Assembly (NCBI GenBank): GCA_020747045.1
Contig: JAGTJN010000016.1
Coordinates: 434,001 to 498,000 of the forward strand
Origin: Phaeosphaeria sp. MPI-PUGE-AT-0046c
Lineage: Eukaryota > Ascomycota > Dothideomycetes > Pleosporales > Phaeosphaeriaceae
Length of the DNA stretch: 64,000 bases
Direction: 5' to 3'
Shown here: positions 46,999 through 57,147 of the stretch, piece after piece
Position numbering within the stretch: position 1 is the first letter of the stretch
How the letters are laid out: the number at the start of each line of letters is the position of its first letter
The notes under the pieces: model-generated
What the model saw: only the letters and a program-made list of their open reading frames with translations
Told to the model about the DNA's origin: nothing
Database searches by the model: none
Position numbers and translations under genes: made by a program

Positions 46999-48549
46999 CT
47001 ACAAGTACAGACCCTCCGGCTCGCCTTCACTTTTCGTCTTCAGGACTCGTTCTCTTGCAGAGCGGAAGTCCTCCATGTTCACCCTCATTCTTCGCTCGCG
47101 GAGGGCCAAAAGACCGGCCTCGGAACAGATGGCCTTGATATCAGCACCAGACAAATCGTCCTTCTGGTTGATGAACTCGTCCAGGTCGACGTCCTCGTTC
47201 AGGGACATCTTGGAGGTATGGAGGGTGAAGATCTTCTTCTTGGTCGACTCTGTGGGCTTGTTAGATGTTGTCATTAGAAGTGAAACATGATGTCTTACGA
47301 TCAGGATTCTCGAACAAGATCTTTCGATCAATACGACCAGGACGGATCAGAGCGGGATCTAGAGTCTCGATCTTGTTCGTAGCCATGATGACCTTGACAT
47401 CGCCGCGGTCATCGAAACCGTCAAGCTGGTTGAGCAGCTCTAACATGGTGCGCTGAATCTCGCGCTCTCCTCCCGAAGTTGACTCGTATCGCTTTGTGCC
47501 GATGGCGTCGATTTCGTCGATGAAAACGATGGACGGTGCGTTTTCCGCGGCGGTCTGGAACAACTGTCGTACTAACCTGGGACCATCTCCGAGGTACTTT
47601 TGAATCAGCTCACTACCCACGATGCGCAAGAAGGTTGCACTGGTCTGGTTTGCCACGGCCTTTGCCAACAGCGTCTTGCCCGTGCCCGGGGCACCGTAAA
47701 GGATGACACCCTTCGGCGGCTTGATGCCCATCTCCTCGTACAGTTCAGGATGCAGAAGAGGCAGCTCTACCGCTTCCCGGACCTCCTGGATCTGCTGCTC
47801 CAGACCACCAATATCGGCGTACGACTCGGTCGGGGCCTTGTCCAGCTTCATGACCGATACCAGCGGATCTGAGTCATCTGTGAGCACACCCACCACGGAC
47901 ACGGATTTGTGGTGGAGCAGAATGCTGGCGCCTGGCTCGAGCAGGTCCTTGTCGACGAAAGACATGATGGAGACGTAGTACTCGGGCCCGGTGGCGCTCG
48001 ACACGATGGCGTGGTCGTCATCGATAAGCTCCTCGAGGTTGCCCACGCCCATGGGGCTGCCGCGCATGTCGTCGACCCGCGACCGCTCGTCGGCGTTCCG
48101 GTCTGCCGCGTCCTCTCCCTGGGCGGGTGCAGGAGCGTTGCCCTCTTTCACCGCCTTGGCCTTCCGCAGGCGCTCCTGGTTCTCGACGTACTCCTCCTCG
48201 AGCAGCAGGTGGTCGTGGATGCGCTGCATGCGCAGATACCTGAGCTTGCATCGTGCGGTTGGGTAGACGGTGGGGAGCTTTGCGGCGGCGCTGGGTCCGG
48301 CCTGCTTCTTCTTCTTCCGGCCGATGCGGGTGGTGGGCTGTGGTGGTGGCTCGTACTTGGGCTTGTCCTTCTGCGGAGGTGTAAGTCCTGAGGGTTATAA
48401 CAGTGAGTCTCCATGGGTTTAGTCATACCTTGTCTTTCTTGTTCTTGTCGTCACCCGGAGGCCCGCCGCCTCCAGCGCTGGATTGCTGGTTGCCCTGCGC
48501 ATCATTAGCTTCGAGTCGGTTTACTTCCGCAGGGAGGCGAGCTCACCAT
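46999..48549 (-). CDS. rpt2: 26S proteasome regulatory ATPase Rpt2
   Basis: Four coding exons: 48549-48547 (the ATG alone), 48494-48429, 48370-47299 and 47249-46999, with introns of 52, 58 and 49 nt; 463 residues. The start exon was chosen because it gives MGNQQSS, the myristoylation-type N-terminus conserved in Rpt2; ATG at 48549 is followed directly by GTGAGC. Then come a Lys-rich stretch, a coiled coil (LLLEEEYVENQERLRKAK), an OB domain and the AAA+ ATPase: Walker A GAPGTGKT, Walker B IVFIDEIDAIG, arginine-finger region RPGRIDRKILF. The C-terminus LYL is the HbYX motif that docks into the 20S core and opens its gate. Rpt2 is one of six ATPases of the 19S base. It is divergent from ubc1. 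Confidence 0.96.
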
Positions 48550-49258
48550 GGCACGCGGTCAGCCTGATATGCTGGTGTCCGTGTGTGCAGCCGACGGGGA
48601 GAAGTAAGGTTGTTCGGAGGCGGAGAAAGCCGTGCAGCGAGCGATGGCGGAGGTGCGGTGGTGATTGTGGTCGTGTTTGTCGTGTTGCATGTCTCGACGG
48701 CCGCGCTGATGGCGGCGTAGCTTCCTCCGGAGCTCGCTTATGTAACCCGCCTGTGGCGTCACTCGTGTTAGCTGCAGCTGCCTCGACCATTCCCGCCTCA
48801 CAATTCACCAAAGAGCGCCAGACACGTCGACAAGCTTCGAGGTCCAAGAAATACAATCTTCCGTCCCTTTGTGATATATCGAACAAGCTGCCCCCATTGC
48901 GCGCGTTTTGTGCAGTGCAACCAGTGAAATACTCTAATCGTCCTCCGTCCCCGCTGTTGCACCCGAGCTTGAAGCAGCTCCCCACGCGGGTTGCAAGGTA
49001 CTCTTGATACACTCTCCACCTACGATAACCTCATCTCCTCACGTGCTGTACGTACTGCCCAACCTGCACGCTATTATCCGCTGTTTTTCACCGTCTCCCA
49101 TCTCAGAGTCACCGCCCAGACTCACGGACCCCGCAGCAGTCGGCGCCTTTGAGGCCTCAGGCTGACCAGAGCCTCCAGGTTGACAACCACTTGCTGCCTA
49201 CTTCGCACCTGTCCCTTGCTTCTCTTCCCCCACAATCTTCTCGCCATCGACTGACGGC
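48550..49258. promoter_or_regulatory. Shared divergent promoter region rpt2 / ubc1
   Basis: The 709 bp region lies between two divergent genes of the ubiquitin-proteasome pathway. ORFs inside it are composition shadows. The ubc1 side is pyrimidine-rich (about 49080-49240). I did not find an exact copy of the yeast proteasome control element, which is expected because that element is not conserved in filamentous fungi. Confidence 0.6.
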
Positions 49259-50100
49259 ATGGCTTCCTCCAACCGAACCCGACGTATCGCCAAGGAGATT
49301 GCCGACATCCAGAACGACCAACTCTCCAAGATCGTTGTCGAGCCTGCTGGCAACGGCGATGACCTCACACATCTCCGCGGTCAGTTCTACGGGCCACCGG
49401 ATACACCATACGAAGGCGGCTCCTTCACAGTCGACATCAAGATCCCGAGCGAATACCCGTTCCGACCACCTGTCATGCGCTTCGAGACAAAGATCTGGCA
49501 CCCCAATGTCAGCTCACAAACCGTGAGTGCAACAGAACATACTGAATGACTGCCCACTGACATTTCATACAGGGAGCTATCTGCTTAGACACACTATCTT
49601 CTCAATGGTCGCCAGTCCTCACCATCAAGTCGGCCCTCATCTCCCTCCAGTCCCTCCTCAGCACACCCGAGCCCAAAGATCCACAAGATGCCGAAGTTGC
49701 TGGTATGCTTATTCGCAATCCCGCTGAATTCGAGCACAAGGCGCGAGAATGGGCAGTCAAGCACGCTGGAGCTCCAAAGAAGGAGATTGCCGAAGGTAGC
49801 GGTGGAGCTACGGCTGAGTCAATTAAGAAGAAGCACCTCCAGGCCAAAGAGAACGAGGAGAAAGTCAAACTTGCGGCGTACGTATACATAACCCTGCATT
49901 AGGCAACTTACTGACGAGGTTTCAGATATCATGGGTACAACAAGCAGCTTGTGGACCGCTTCGTTGCCATGGGCTTTGACGTCGAGGCCGTCGTATCATC
50001 GTTCGAATTTGTCGGCATCGACAAGATGGGTGGCGAAGACTATGAGCTGGAGGAGGCATATATGGGCGACATTACTGCACGTCTCTTTGGCGAGGCGTAG
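49259..50100 (+). CDS. ubc1: Ubiquitin-conjugating enzyme E2 with UBA domain (Ubc1/UBE2K)
   Basis: Exons 49259-49522, 49573-49877 and 49926-50100 with introns of 50 and 48 nt encode 247 residues. The UBC fold covers residues 1-150: RGQFYGPPDTPYEGGSF, the HPN block IWHPNV, and the catalytic Cys in GAICLD near residue 92. A charged linker leads to a C-terminal UBA domain (residues about 205-245: DRFVAMGFDVEAVVSSFEFV). An E2 with a C-terminal UBA is the Ubc1/UBE2K class, which extends Lys48-linked chains for proteasomal degradation. The usual Asn of the HPN active-site motif is present; between it and the Cys the sequence reads VSSQTGA instead of the common INSNGS-type loop. The neighbour rpt2 works in the same pathway. 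Confidence 0.95.
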
Positions 50101-51158
50101 GACTTCTTTTCTCAACCAAATATTTTACGCGCAATACACGCATCATCCCAAGGGACTGACGAGCAAGACGTGTTATGAAGGTAAGGGGGCGGGACAACCT
50201 ACACTGGCGTTTTCAAGGTCTATTTATCATTGGCGGCGTCGACTATGTATTTCCTTGTGTGGGTGCACACATGTCCATGGAGTACGGCTCTGTATAGTGG
50301 GTATGAATCATGCAAGACAGGTTAAATTCCTATATCATCATTTCTGATCGATTGTTTGCAATAACTCACCCAGCCCCATGTAGAAGCTCACTCTGTCGCC
50401 AGGTACGAGGTCATCGTTATGGATGTAGCGTCTCAATTCCTAATTGAACAGGTCAGCACAAGAAGCGCAGTACTACATCGGCCAGATTCGAGGAAGACGA
50501 TTTAAAGTCTAAGAAATCCAAAGACGCTATATACACGCCCCGACATTAAACCACTCACAGGAAGCTCGCCGGATCCGTCGTATCTACGCTGAGCTTGCTT
50601 GCTTGCTTGCTTGCTTGCTTATTTAGGTTCGACTGCGAAACAGCAAGTCATAGAAGCAATCGATGTATAAGTTTGCCCTGACTTGACCAACAAACGTTTT
50701 AGTCTATTCTCGACGTATATATCTCACAGTATGCTTGACCCAGGCAGGTCGATACCGCACAGTATCTACGCATATGCCTTCTAAGTGCACAGTGTCCAAC
50801 GAAATCTTTCGCTTCACTTTCACTACTCCACAGCCAGATGGACGGGGACACATACGGGTGGACAGCAAGTACATGTCCGTGCTTTTACTGTCCCTCGAGC
50901 ACTAGCGCCATTCTGCACGCCTCCAAAGATAAAGCATCGCACCCACTACTCCTCACTTCTCACAACATTGCAAATCTCGAATCTGAATCAACCCTACCTT
51001 GACCGACAGCTGCCAATCGCTTCGACTGCTCCTACTCAACTTCCAAGAGCACTCCACAATAGCAACTCCACCGCAACCCTTTCTCATCACCAACAGGAAA
51101 TCTTGAGCTGTAGCCAAAGCACGATAACTCCTCGATCTCCTCGATCTCTACTCCCGAA
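50101..51158. other. Intergenic between ubc1 and the unknown gene
   Basis: About 1.1 kb with the ubc1 3' end and the promoter of the next gene. A 130-codon ORF at 50785-51177 overlaps the likely leader and has Ser/Thr/His-rich content typical of non-coding leaders. A microsatellite lies at 50593-50620. Confidence 0.45.
50593..50620. repeat. (GCTT)7 microsatellite
   Basis: Seven uninterrupted GCTT units in non-coding DNA; probably length-variable between strains. Confidence 0.9.
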
Positions 51159-52830
51159 ATGTTCTCAACTTTCGTGAACTCTTCCGGCTGCGTTGACCGC
51201 ACCTTCGTAAGCACGAGGTTCGTCATGTGATAGAGTGACGTGCTAACAATACAGTCCAATATGAAACCAGCCACCACTCCCTCAAACGGCACTGTAGCAC
51301 ATGTCATCATCAATTGGCACGAACACTACAGTAAGTGTTGTTGAGCTACACCATCTTATGCCACTTATACTTTATAGGGCAGTGCAGCACCCTCAAACGG
51401 GGACCCCATTCGCCATGTTAAGACCGCCCTCAAATCCAAAGACATGAACAGGATCATGGATGCTCCCACCTTTCAGACATGTATGGCCTCTTTTAAAAGA
51501 TAACACGGGCATTGCTAAAAGTGCCCGCACGAACGTTCTCAGGCGCATCAATGACCTTCTCCGGGAAATCCTCCAAGTCTGTGGCAAAACATGTCGCAAC
51601 CAGACTATCGAAGATTCGTTGGTGACTGGTCTTGCAAGCGTGCTGGAGATATACACTACCATCCTCACTGAAGCTTCTGATGAGAGCCTCAACCCCAAGT
51701 TAGCAGCCGACAAGACGAAGATTCGTGCTATATACACGTGCAAAGCATTGATGATTCATAACGAGTTAAAGTCATTGAAGCCCGGGGAGAATGGACTTAA
51801 GGCTCCTCACACGGACGACTTTCTCAGATCCGTGGAGAGGTGGCACCATAAGGCTCACGGTACGGCTGCCTCGACTGCGATGAATTCGAGCCCTGCGTCC
51901 CTAGCACAAGCGCCAGCAGCCAGCAGGTATGTCGCTGCTCCTATGAAGATCATCTACACGCCTCCGACAAACAGCAACGTCGTTAGGTCTCCTTCCTCAT
52001 TTGGAAGTGCAATGCCCGCCCCGTACCTGGCCCCAGCACCATCATCAGTGCCAGTGTCTGTGTATAACGGAAATGTCGACAAATCGATTGGGATTGCATC
52101 CACACCACCGGCGTACAACAATACCGCTGGATCCGCGCCGCCAACTGGAAGCGAGACTGCACATGAGCCCAGGCCATTCCCTTCGCCCTCACCGGAGCTT
52201 CTACCCGTACCTGATGTCTTTCGCCAAGTGGGGCTTGAATTTCTTATCACAGAGCTCAAGAAGGGTAACAAGCTTGCGGCAAAGAAGTATGAGGAGCGCC
52301 TCACGGCTCTTGAGATTCCCGAGTGTGCGACGATGATGGAGTGCGATGTCTTGCAGCAGATGCTCCAAGAAATGCGGAGGAAGAACATCCGTACAACGCA
52401 GCACGATATCGAGAGCGTTTACTGCAAGCGCGTCGAGGCAGAGGGCTTTGCTTGTCGGATCCTGAAAAGGTTAGTCAAGAAGGTGCAGCGGTTCCACGTG
52501 AAACTGAAGGGTCTTGCTCGCCGGGCAAAGGACCGCGTGAAGTCCGTGTTCAAGAAGTCGAAGGACGGAGACATCGTGATTTCCGACGATGACGGCTCCG
52601 TGTATCAAGAGGCTTTGTCACCGCTACCACCCACCCCTTCGATGGAGAACCTTCGTGAAGAATTCAAGAACGAACTCTACAGGGTTCTTGTGGAGACTGG
52701 TCAGCGGCTCCTAAGCTGCGAGAACCTACCGCAGCTCAATATCACCCAGAACCAGCTTGAGGACCTCACCATCCAGCTCGAGGCTCTTATGTTTGGCCAT
52801 TTGAAGAGAATTACCGAGACGTGCACATGA
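51159..52830 (+). CDS. Unknown lineage-specific protein, 5' structure uncertain
   Basis: One in-frame model is exons 51159-51206, 51255-51330, 51388-51480 and 51578-52830 (489 residues). The first intron is excellent (GTAAGC, GCTAAC branch, ACAG). The third (97 nt) removes helical, coding-looking text (TNVLRRINDLLREI), so a start at the ATG at 51460, or a 1-nt frame break near the TTTTAAAA run at 51491, are alternatives. The sure part is the long ORF 51460-52830: a helical N-terminal third, a Pro/Ser/Ala-rich linker (residues 150-250 of the ORF), then a helical, very basic segment (KRLVKKVQRFHVKLKGLARR, KDRVKSVFKKSKDG) and a short C-terminal helix. I recognise no family. Directly after the stop another frame stays open with coding-like text to 52946. 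Confidence 0.6.
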
Positions 52831-53287
52831 CCCCTGATCAAGCGTGTCAGGCATATGTGGCAGAGGGAACTGAGTCTCTCAAGCAGATTCGGAGCCGCGA
52901 CGGGTTCGTACACTTCGTGGCTGCGTACTTGGGTATTAATCGTTGAGGGATGATGGAATGGATTGGTCACGGCGGCGGTTTGATATTTTTCAAAGCATTT
53001 GCAATCATTTTAACATGGTCTGTCAACTAGATGACAGGCTACAAGAAATTGAAGTCTTTGAAGACATTGTGATATATCCTATGCATCTTCAAGCTTTCAA
53101 AAGATGTAGACCGGAGTCTACGCACTGTCGTGAAGTATGCAGTGTAACATACTGTTAACGATCAAGACTCGATTGAGTACTGAAGACATGGAGGCTACTT
53201 TTCGTTCCCCCTCACCCTACATGCAAGCAAGATCTAGTCTCCAATCCAAATCAACGGTGTATATGATAGCAGCCCTCCCTCCGCCAA
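52831..53287. other. Intergenic with a coding-like tail of the preceding gene
   Basis: An ATG at 52827 overlaps the preceding stop codon and opens 39 codons (MTPDQACQAYVAEG... to VAAYLGINR, stop at about 52946) in the next frame. The rest, to 53287, is the shared 3' flank of two convergent genes and shows nothing else. Confidence 0.4.
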
Positions 53288-53984
53288 TTACTTCGACGCA
53301 ACCGGCTCCCGAATCATAAGTGGCTCCTTGTATATCCCGGGTCCCCCAAACGGCGCTAAATCGAAATCAAATACCTCAACGTCCCTAAACCCATGCCGCT
53401 CATATACAGGGTGTCCTTTGGGACTCGCCTCGAGGTAAGTACGAAGACCAAGCTCATCCGCCTTCCTCGTTCCCCACTTTATCAACATTCCACCAGCGCC
53501 GCGACCTTGGAATGCAGGATCAGTGTGCAGCATGTGGAGATCTAGTCGTATCAGATAGGCACGAAAAAGATACCAAGATGGCATGAGGTTTGAGCTTACA
53601 TAGATGCGGGCTTTGCCCCACGTGTTCCTTCTTCCGCACCGCAAGGCTTCCAAAAAAAGCTTCACAGGCTTCGGGATTCGTGCCAGCTCCGAATGTGCGC
53701 GAGGGACGACGTGCCGTCTGCGCGGCTTCGGATGTGCTGTAGATGTGCCACTTGGCGAATGCGACCATTTGCTTAGTCTCTTCGTCGTAGGCCTGTATGA
53801 AATGGCAGGTCGGATCGTTCTTGCGGAGTTCGACCATTTCTGGCGCTCTTTTACTTTGGTATTCTTCTGAAAAAGGTCCAGGGAACAGGATTGGGCTCAG
53901 CGGATTGTCTGCGTAAGCTGCATTTCCGATCGCAATGGAACGGGGTATGTCTTCGTCGGATACATCTCGCACAATAATAGCCAT
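53288..53984 (-). CDS. GNAT-family N-acetyltransferase
   Basis: Exons 53984-53600 and 53541-53288 around a 58 nt intron (GTAAGC donor, CGACTAG acceptor) give 212 residues from MAIIVRDV; an ATG at 54032 would add 16 residues and is less likely because the fold normally begins at this first strand. The acetyl-CoA binding motif is in exon 2: YLHMLHTDPAFQGRGAG (the Q/R-x-x-G-x-G/A signature), followed by KADELGLRTYLEASPKG and YERHGF. This is the fungal small-molecule GNAT type (PF00583/PF13508); the acceptor is unknown. The splice junction restores the motif exactly, so the gene model is firm. It ends facing the unknown gene at 51-53 kb. Confidence 0.9.
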
Positions 53985-54156
53985 ATTGTGTGTATTTGCG
54001 TAGAAGTGATCTCTGAGTAGCTGTGGATTCATGGGTGGTTAAGTAAGGTAGGCCTTGCTGAGTCATCCGTCTCTTTAAGGCAGGAGCGAATGTAAACGCC
54101 CTTCAGCCCTTTAGACTTCCTCCCTAACCTGTAAAGTCTTCCGGTCCGGAATCAAC

Positions 54157-55734
54157 TTACTTTTCTACCCAAGAGATTTTCAAGTTATTCTTGGATATTT
54201 CGTCGGCTGTTGATTGCAAATATACTTCTTTCCAGAAAAGGCAGACTCTTCGTGCCATGGCATATTCACACCAGATGAATGTCTCTAGAGAAGATTTCAC
54301 ATCTTCCCAGCTCTCTTGTTTGGAAGAGGCAGGAAAGGTCTCCTGTAGCAGTCTAGCTATCGGATTTCGAAGCTCTTTTCTATCTGTCATGCCGCCGCAG
54401 ACAAGCAACACCCATTTCAGCAATATTGGCGCGGGAGTCCAATGCGAGCCAAGTGGAATTTCCGAGATAAGACGGAGTAGTTGTGTTATACAGATCTCTG
54501 GAATGAAGCAGCCCATCCAGATGCCGGTGGATAACTTATAGGTGCACACATACGCGCAGAGAATTGATGCCTCGAACCAGGGACCTGATTCTTGCTTTGA
54601 ACGCCTGTTTTCGCTCAATATATCCACGAGGCGCGATTCTATATTGGCTTGGTTGTTGTCAATGGGAAACACTTCAAGCGGAGATCGTTCAGATCCACAT
54701 TGCAAGTCTACCCTGCGACACAAAGACTGTAGATCTTGCAATACCACCGCAAACTCCTGAGGCCATTGAGATAGACTCGAAACAAATCCAGACGGTACCT
54801 CCCATCCGTTGGTATGGTCAACATCTCGAGGAATTTGGAAATCCTGGAAGTCTCTGTGCGAGAGAAAGCGTGGTGTGCCAGCCATCAAACAACTTAGCAA
54901 ATCTTGCCAGAATAATGCGCGCTGTACCTCGTCAATGAGCGCTACATTCCGGGCTTTGCAGAGTTTCATCATCGTCTGCACTCCACTGATATGGGCAGCG
55001 ATGGTTTCTGAATCTGCGCCGTCGATGCGATACTCATAACCGATGAGTAGCAACATTGCTGTCAGTGTTGAGACCTGAGGTGCGTCTTTGAGGCCCTTGA
55101 TGTTGACTCGAATGCCCTTCAACAGCTCACCTCGGTGCATCAAGACTTCGACGTTGGGCAAATGGTTGTTTGCAGCAAGAGAAAGAACTAGTGACAGAGC
55201 ATGAAACAGCGATGGATCAGTCAGTGCTCCTCTGAATATGGTATCCAGACCCTGGAACATGGGCTTTCCTGAGTCTTCGATGCAGAAGATCGGCTAAGTT
55301 ACAGAGCAACAATGTCAGTAGCGTCGCCGCCGTCGTGCATGAGTTTGTAGAGCCTTCACTTACCTCACCGGCTTGCTTCGCAGACGCTGCACAATTTAGA
55401 TCATCTTACCATCCAAGCAAACAGAGAAATACATAAGATGCTGCATCAAAGCACGAAGCCTTTCAGGACACCCGCAGAGAGTGTCGAACGGGTCCAGGAG
55501 GCTGATAGATGGTGCGTTGGTCAGACTACCCACTTTGGGCGGCCCTACTCGCACTGGTGGCTGGCTACTCTTCTTCCTCCCATCAACATCAACAGTCACG
55601 AAGATGCCGTCTCTTTTCGCTCGATCGGCTTTACTCTGTTGGATTCCAGCTCGGATAGCATGCTGTCTGAGTTTTCCTTGCTTTTTCCGATCTTTGATTT
55701 CGTCAGGATGCGAAATGCTCACAAAGGTGAACAT
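54157..55734 (-). CDS. Fungal_trans_2-type transcriptional regulator, no zinc cluster seen
   Basis: Proposed parts: 55734-55410, 55386-55364 and 55293-54157. The 3' intron (70 nt, 55363-55294) is good. The 5' junction is odd: the frame is kept only if 23 nt (55409-55387, GTAAGA...GTGCAG) are removed, too short for a normal intron; a 68 nt alternative from a GTGCTT donor inside the codons for ERLRALM is also in frame but deletes conserved-looking residues. The N-terminus FVSISHPDEIKDRKKQGKLR is typical of the family, as is the block LTDPSLFHALSLVLSLAANN. The C-terminal 350 residues match the helical regulatory domain PF11951. There is no Zn2Cys6 domain, as often in this subgroup, so DNA binding is unproven. 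Confidence 0.72.
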
Positions 55735-57147
55735 GGCGCATATGCGAAAATATGTATATCGCCCGATTCGGCAATACGTTCGGATCCCTTTTGCTCGAAG
55801 TGTATCATGGACGCTCCGTGCATCTCGAGAAAGATCGGATGCAACCTGCCATACGCTAAAATCTGACACCCCAGTATTAGTCAGCTCGCGGTAGAAATAA
55901 TTCCCAATTGCACGCAAGGCGATCTCGACTCGACCGTCGTCTTGATGCCCGTATAGAAAGATAGCTGTAGCTGTAGCTTCAGGCCCAAATCTGACGTTGG
56001 AACCAAGAGACCCGGCGAAGCATCACACTGAGATGACCAAAGCACGGTAAAAGACGTATCCTTCCCAAGACTCGAGGACACGACTCTGGCTCAAGCATCA
56101 ACGTATTTCTAGATAGCCTAAGTCCCAGAGAAGATATGAAATCATCTATAAAACGTCACAGCTTAAGACACCTCGTTATCCTTCCCCTTCAGGTGGAGGC
56201 GACCTTGAATTATGCGAGCATTCGCATGTTGAAACACTCTCACGGAAGTTGAACGATGGGACAAAATGAGGGTTTGTGTGCACGTGTCCTTTGTGGTGGA
56301 GGTTGAAGCTGAAGTATACTCAAAGTGGTAGAGTCTAGACCCTGACAGCGAGAGGATTGGGATTATCCGCGATCGAAGACCGAGATTACGATCGCACGGT
56401 GCACAGCGACCAATGTCTGACTTTGAATCAAGGCAGTACTCTCAGGGCTTAAATGCTGGCTCTAAAGCTAATTAATAATTGCCAACGCCGGATTTCGTGT
56501 TTTCAACACATCCATGTCCCTATTGATGACGCCAAAACTGACGATGTGTATGCTTCTAGTCTGATGCTTAGCCTGATGTTTAAGTCGACCAAGGTAAGCC
56601 GCATCCGAGTGGCTGAACGGAGCTCGAAGACGCAGCCTCGATCCTGTCCTTAAAGCTTGACCGAAATGGAGACTGAACGCAGTACATCGAGGTTAGGTGG
56701 TGGATTCTGAGTCGTATAACAAACAATATGTCGCTCCATTGAATGGCAAGATGGCATGGCTAAAGTAGTTCGATAGATCTTAACCTATCGAGTAGTGACA
56801 CGCCCGACGGAATATACCTAAGCGTTTCAAGGAAGCGTATACATTCTGCGAGCGCCATTATAATGTGCGTGTTGAAAGCTGTTATGGCAGATCTGTATAC
56901 AATCTTCAATGCTCTTCGTTGTTGCTTGCGCATGTGAGCGCACTACCGCCTTCACCAGTCATTTTTACTTGCGTAGTCTTGAACATCGGAACGAATGTAG
57001 TTGTGATATCGTGGAGCAACCACACAGCAAATAGACACAAAAAAGATAGCCAATTATACTTCGACCATGTGCACCCCCTCGCGCTAAGCTACATGGCATT
57101 AAGACTTTGCTGGTACATTAGCTGACGAGTTTCCGAGCGCCAATACA
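55735..57147. other. Intergenic, 1.4 kb
   Basis: Upstream region of the regulator gene and 3' flank of the FHA kinase. AT-richer than its neighbours. A GTGGTAGAGTC phrase near 56322 resembles a tRNA A box but has no matching B box or stem. No gene is seen. Confidence 0.45.

Noticed and set aside
56318..56400. tRNA-like A-box phrase GTGGTAGAGTC
   Set aside because: No B box (GGTTCGA type) and no acceptor stem at a proper distance.
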